Source of the DNA: Diaporthe sp. PMI_573 | Lineage: Eukaryota; Ascomycota; Sordariomycetes; Diaporthales; Diaporthaceae | DNA: 64,000 nt | Assembly: GCA_021399435.1 (NCBI GenBank) | Contig: JAJTUP010000042.1 | Coordinates: forward strand, 496,001 to 560,000 | Direction: 5' to 3' | Part shown: positions 63,870 to 64,000 of the stretch, one piece after another | How positions within the stretch are numbered: position 1 is the stretch's first letter | Layout of the letters: the number at the start of each line of letters is the position of its first letter | Notes under the pieces: generated by a model | Database searches by the model: none | The model's input: only the letters and a program-made list of their open reading frames with translations | What the model was told of the DNA's origin: nothing | Made by a program: the position numbers and the translations under genes

Positions 63870-64000
63870 GGCTTTCACGTTGATTCGTGAGCCCTAGGCC
63901 GCGATCTCTTTACGGAGGTCGTTTCCAACTCCTCGAAACTTGAGGCTCCCATCGGCCATGTCCTTTTGTCTTGTCTGCCGGAAAACTGTTGTCCAGGTTG

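Overview
This window looks like a transposon-saturated compartment of a filamentous ascomycete genome (Pezizomycotina-type). The evidence is the kind of host gene remnants (Ecl1-family zinc protein, fungal-specific transcription-factor domain, BAH-PHD protein, RBR ubiquitin ligase with a His/Pro-rich tail, NLR-like remnant) and the short GT-AG introns of about 46-82 nt with CTAAC/CTGAC-like branch sites. I found no bacterial operons, rRNA or CRISPR. Positions, splice junctions and domain calls come from reading the sequence; no database search was possible.

Layout. 1-3.3 kb: 3' part of a Ty3/gypsy chromodomain retrotransposon running in from the left edge, with a probable 3' LTR. 3.3-4.8 kb: decayed hAT transposase with its 3' terminus. 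4.8-7 kb: strong hairpin, a 14-3-3 remnant and an Ecl1-like gene. 7-12.3 kb: a truncated hAT abutting a complete, apparently intact hAT (9596-12328), then an ankyrin scrap. 13-19.3 kb: Helitron 1 (+ strand, Rep/helicase of about 1883 aa). 20.6-26.2 kb: Helitron 2 (- strand, three exons, about 1833 aa), so two different Helitrons lie 3' end to 3' end. 27-28.3 kb: truncated pogo/Fot1-like transposase. 29.3-31.7 kb: pogo-like element with TIRs of about 200 bp and a broken transposase. 32.5-34.3 kb: intact FAD-linked sugar-lactone oxidase-like gene. 34.9-37.4 kb: hAT inserted in a spliced transcription-factor gene (37.4-38.6 kb). 39-43.5 kb: pogo C-terminal fragment, unknown ORF, BAH-PHD remnant, long imperfect palindrome. 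43.8-45.3 kb: intact RBR E3 ligase gene. 48.4 kb: amidohydrolase scrap. 49.6-51 kb: multi-exon integral membrane protein. 51.7-53.6 kb: hAT remnant. 54.6-55.6 kb: frameshifted membrane protein gene. 55.6-58.1 kb: 5'-truncated Ty1/copia polyprotein and probable LTR. 58.7-59.5 kb: inverted 825-bp copy of the 3' half of the RBR gene. 60.7-61.9 kb: NLR-like remnant. 62.0-63.4 kb: another hAT.

Most notable signals. (1) A short DNA motif, CGTRCGA and its reverse complement, recurs about thirty times through the copia element in all three codon phases and continues into its non-coding end, so it is not explained by protein sequence. (2) The 825-bp RBR copy, nearly identical to its source 14 kb away, lies between stretches carrying that motif, suggesting gene-fragment capture by, or insertion into, the copia element. 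(3) Several hAT families share an outer TIR (CAGCGCTCC-type) but carry different subterminal repeats. (4) One hAT has all parts expected of an autonomous element.
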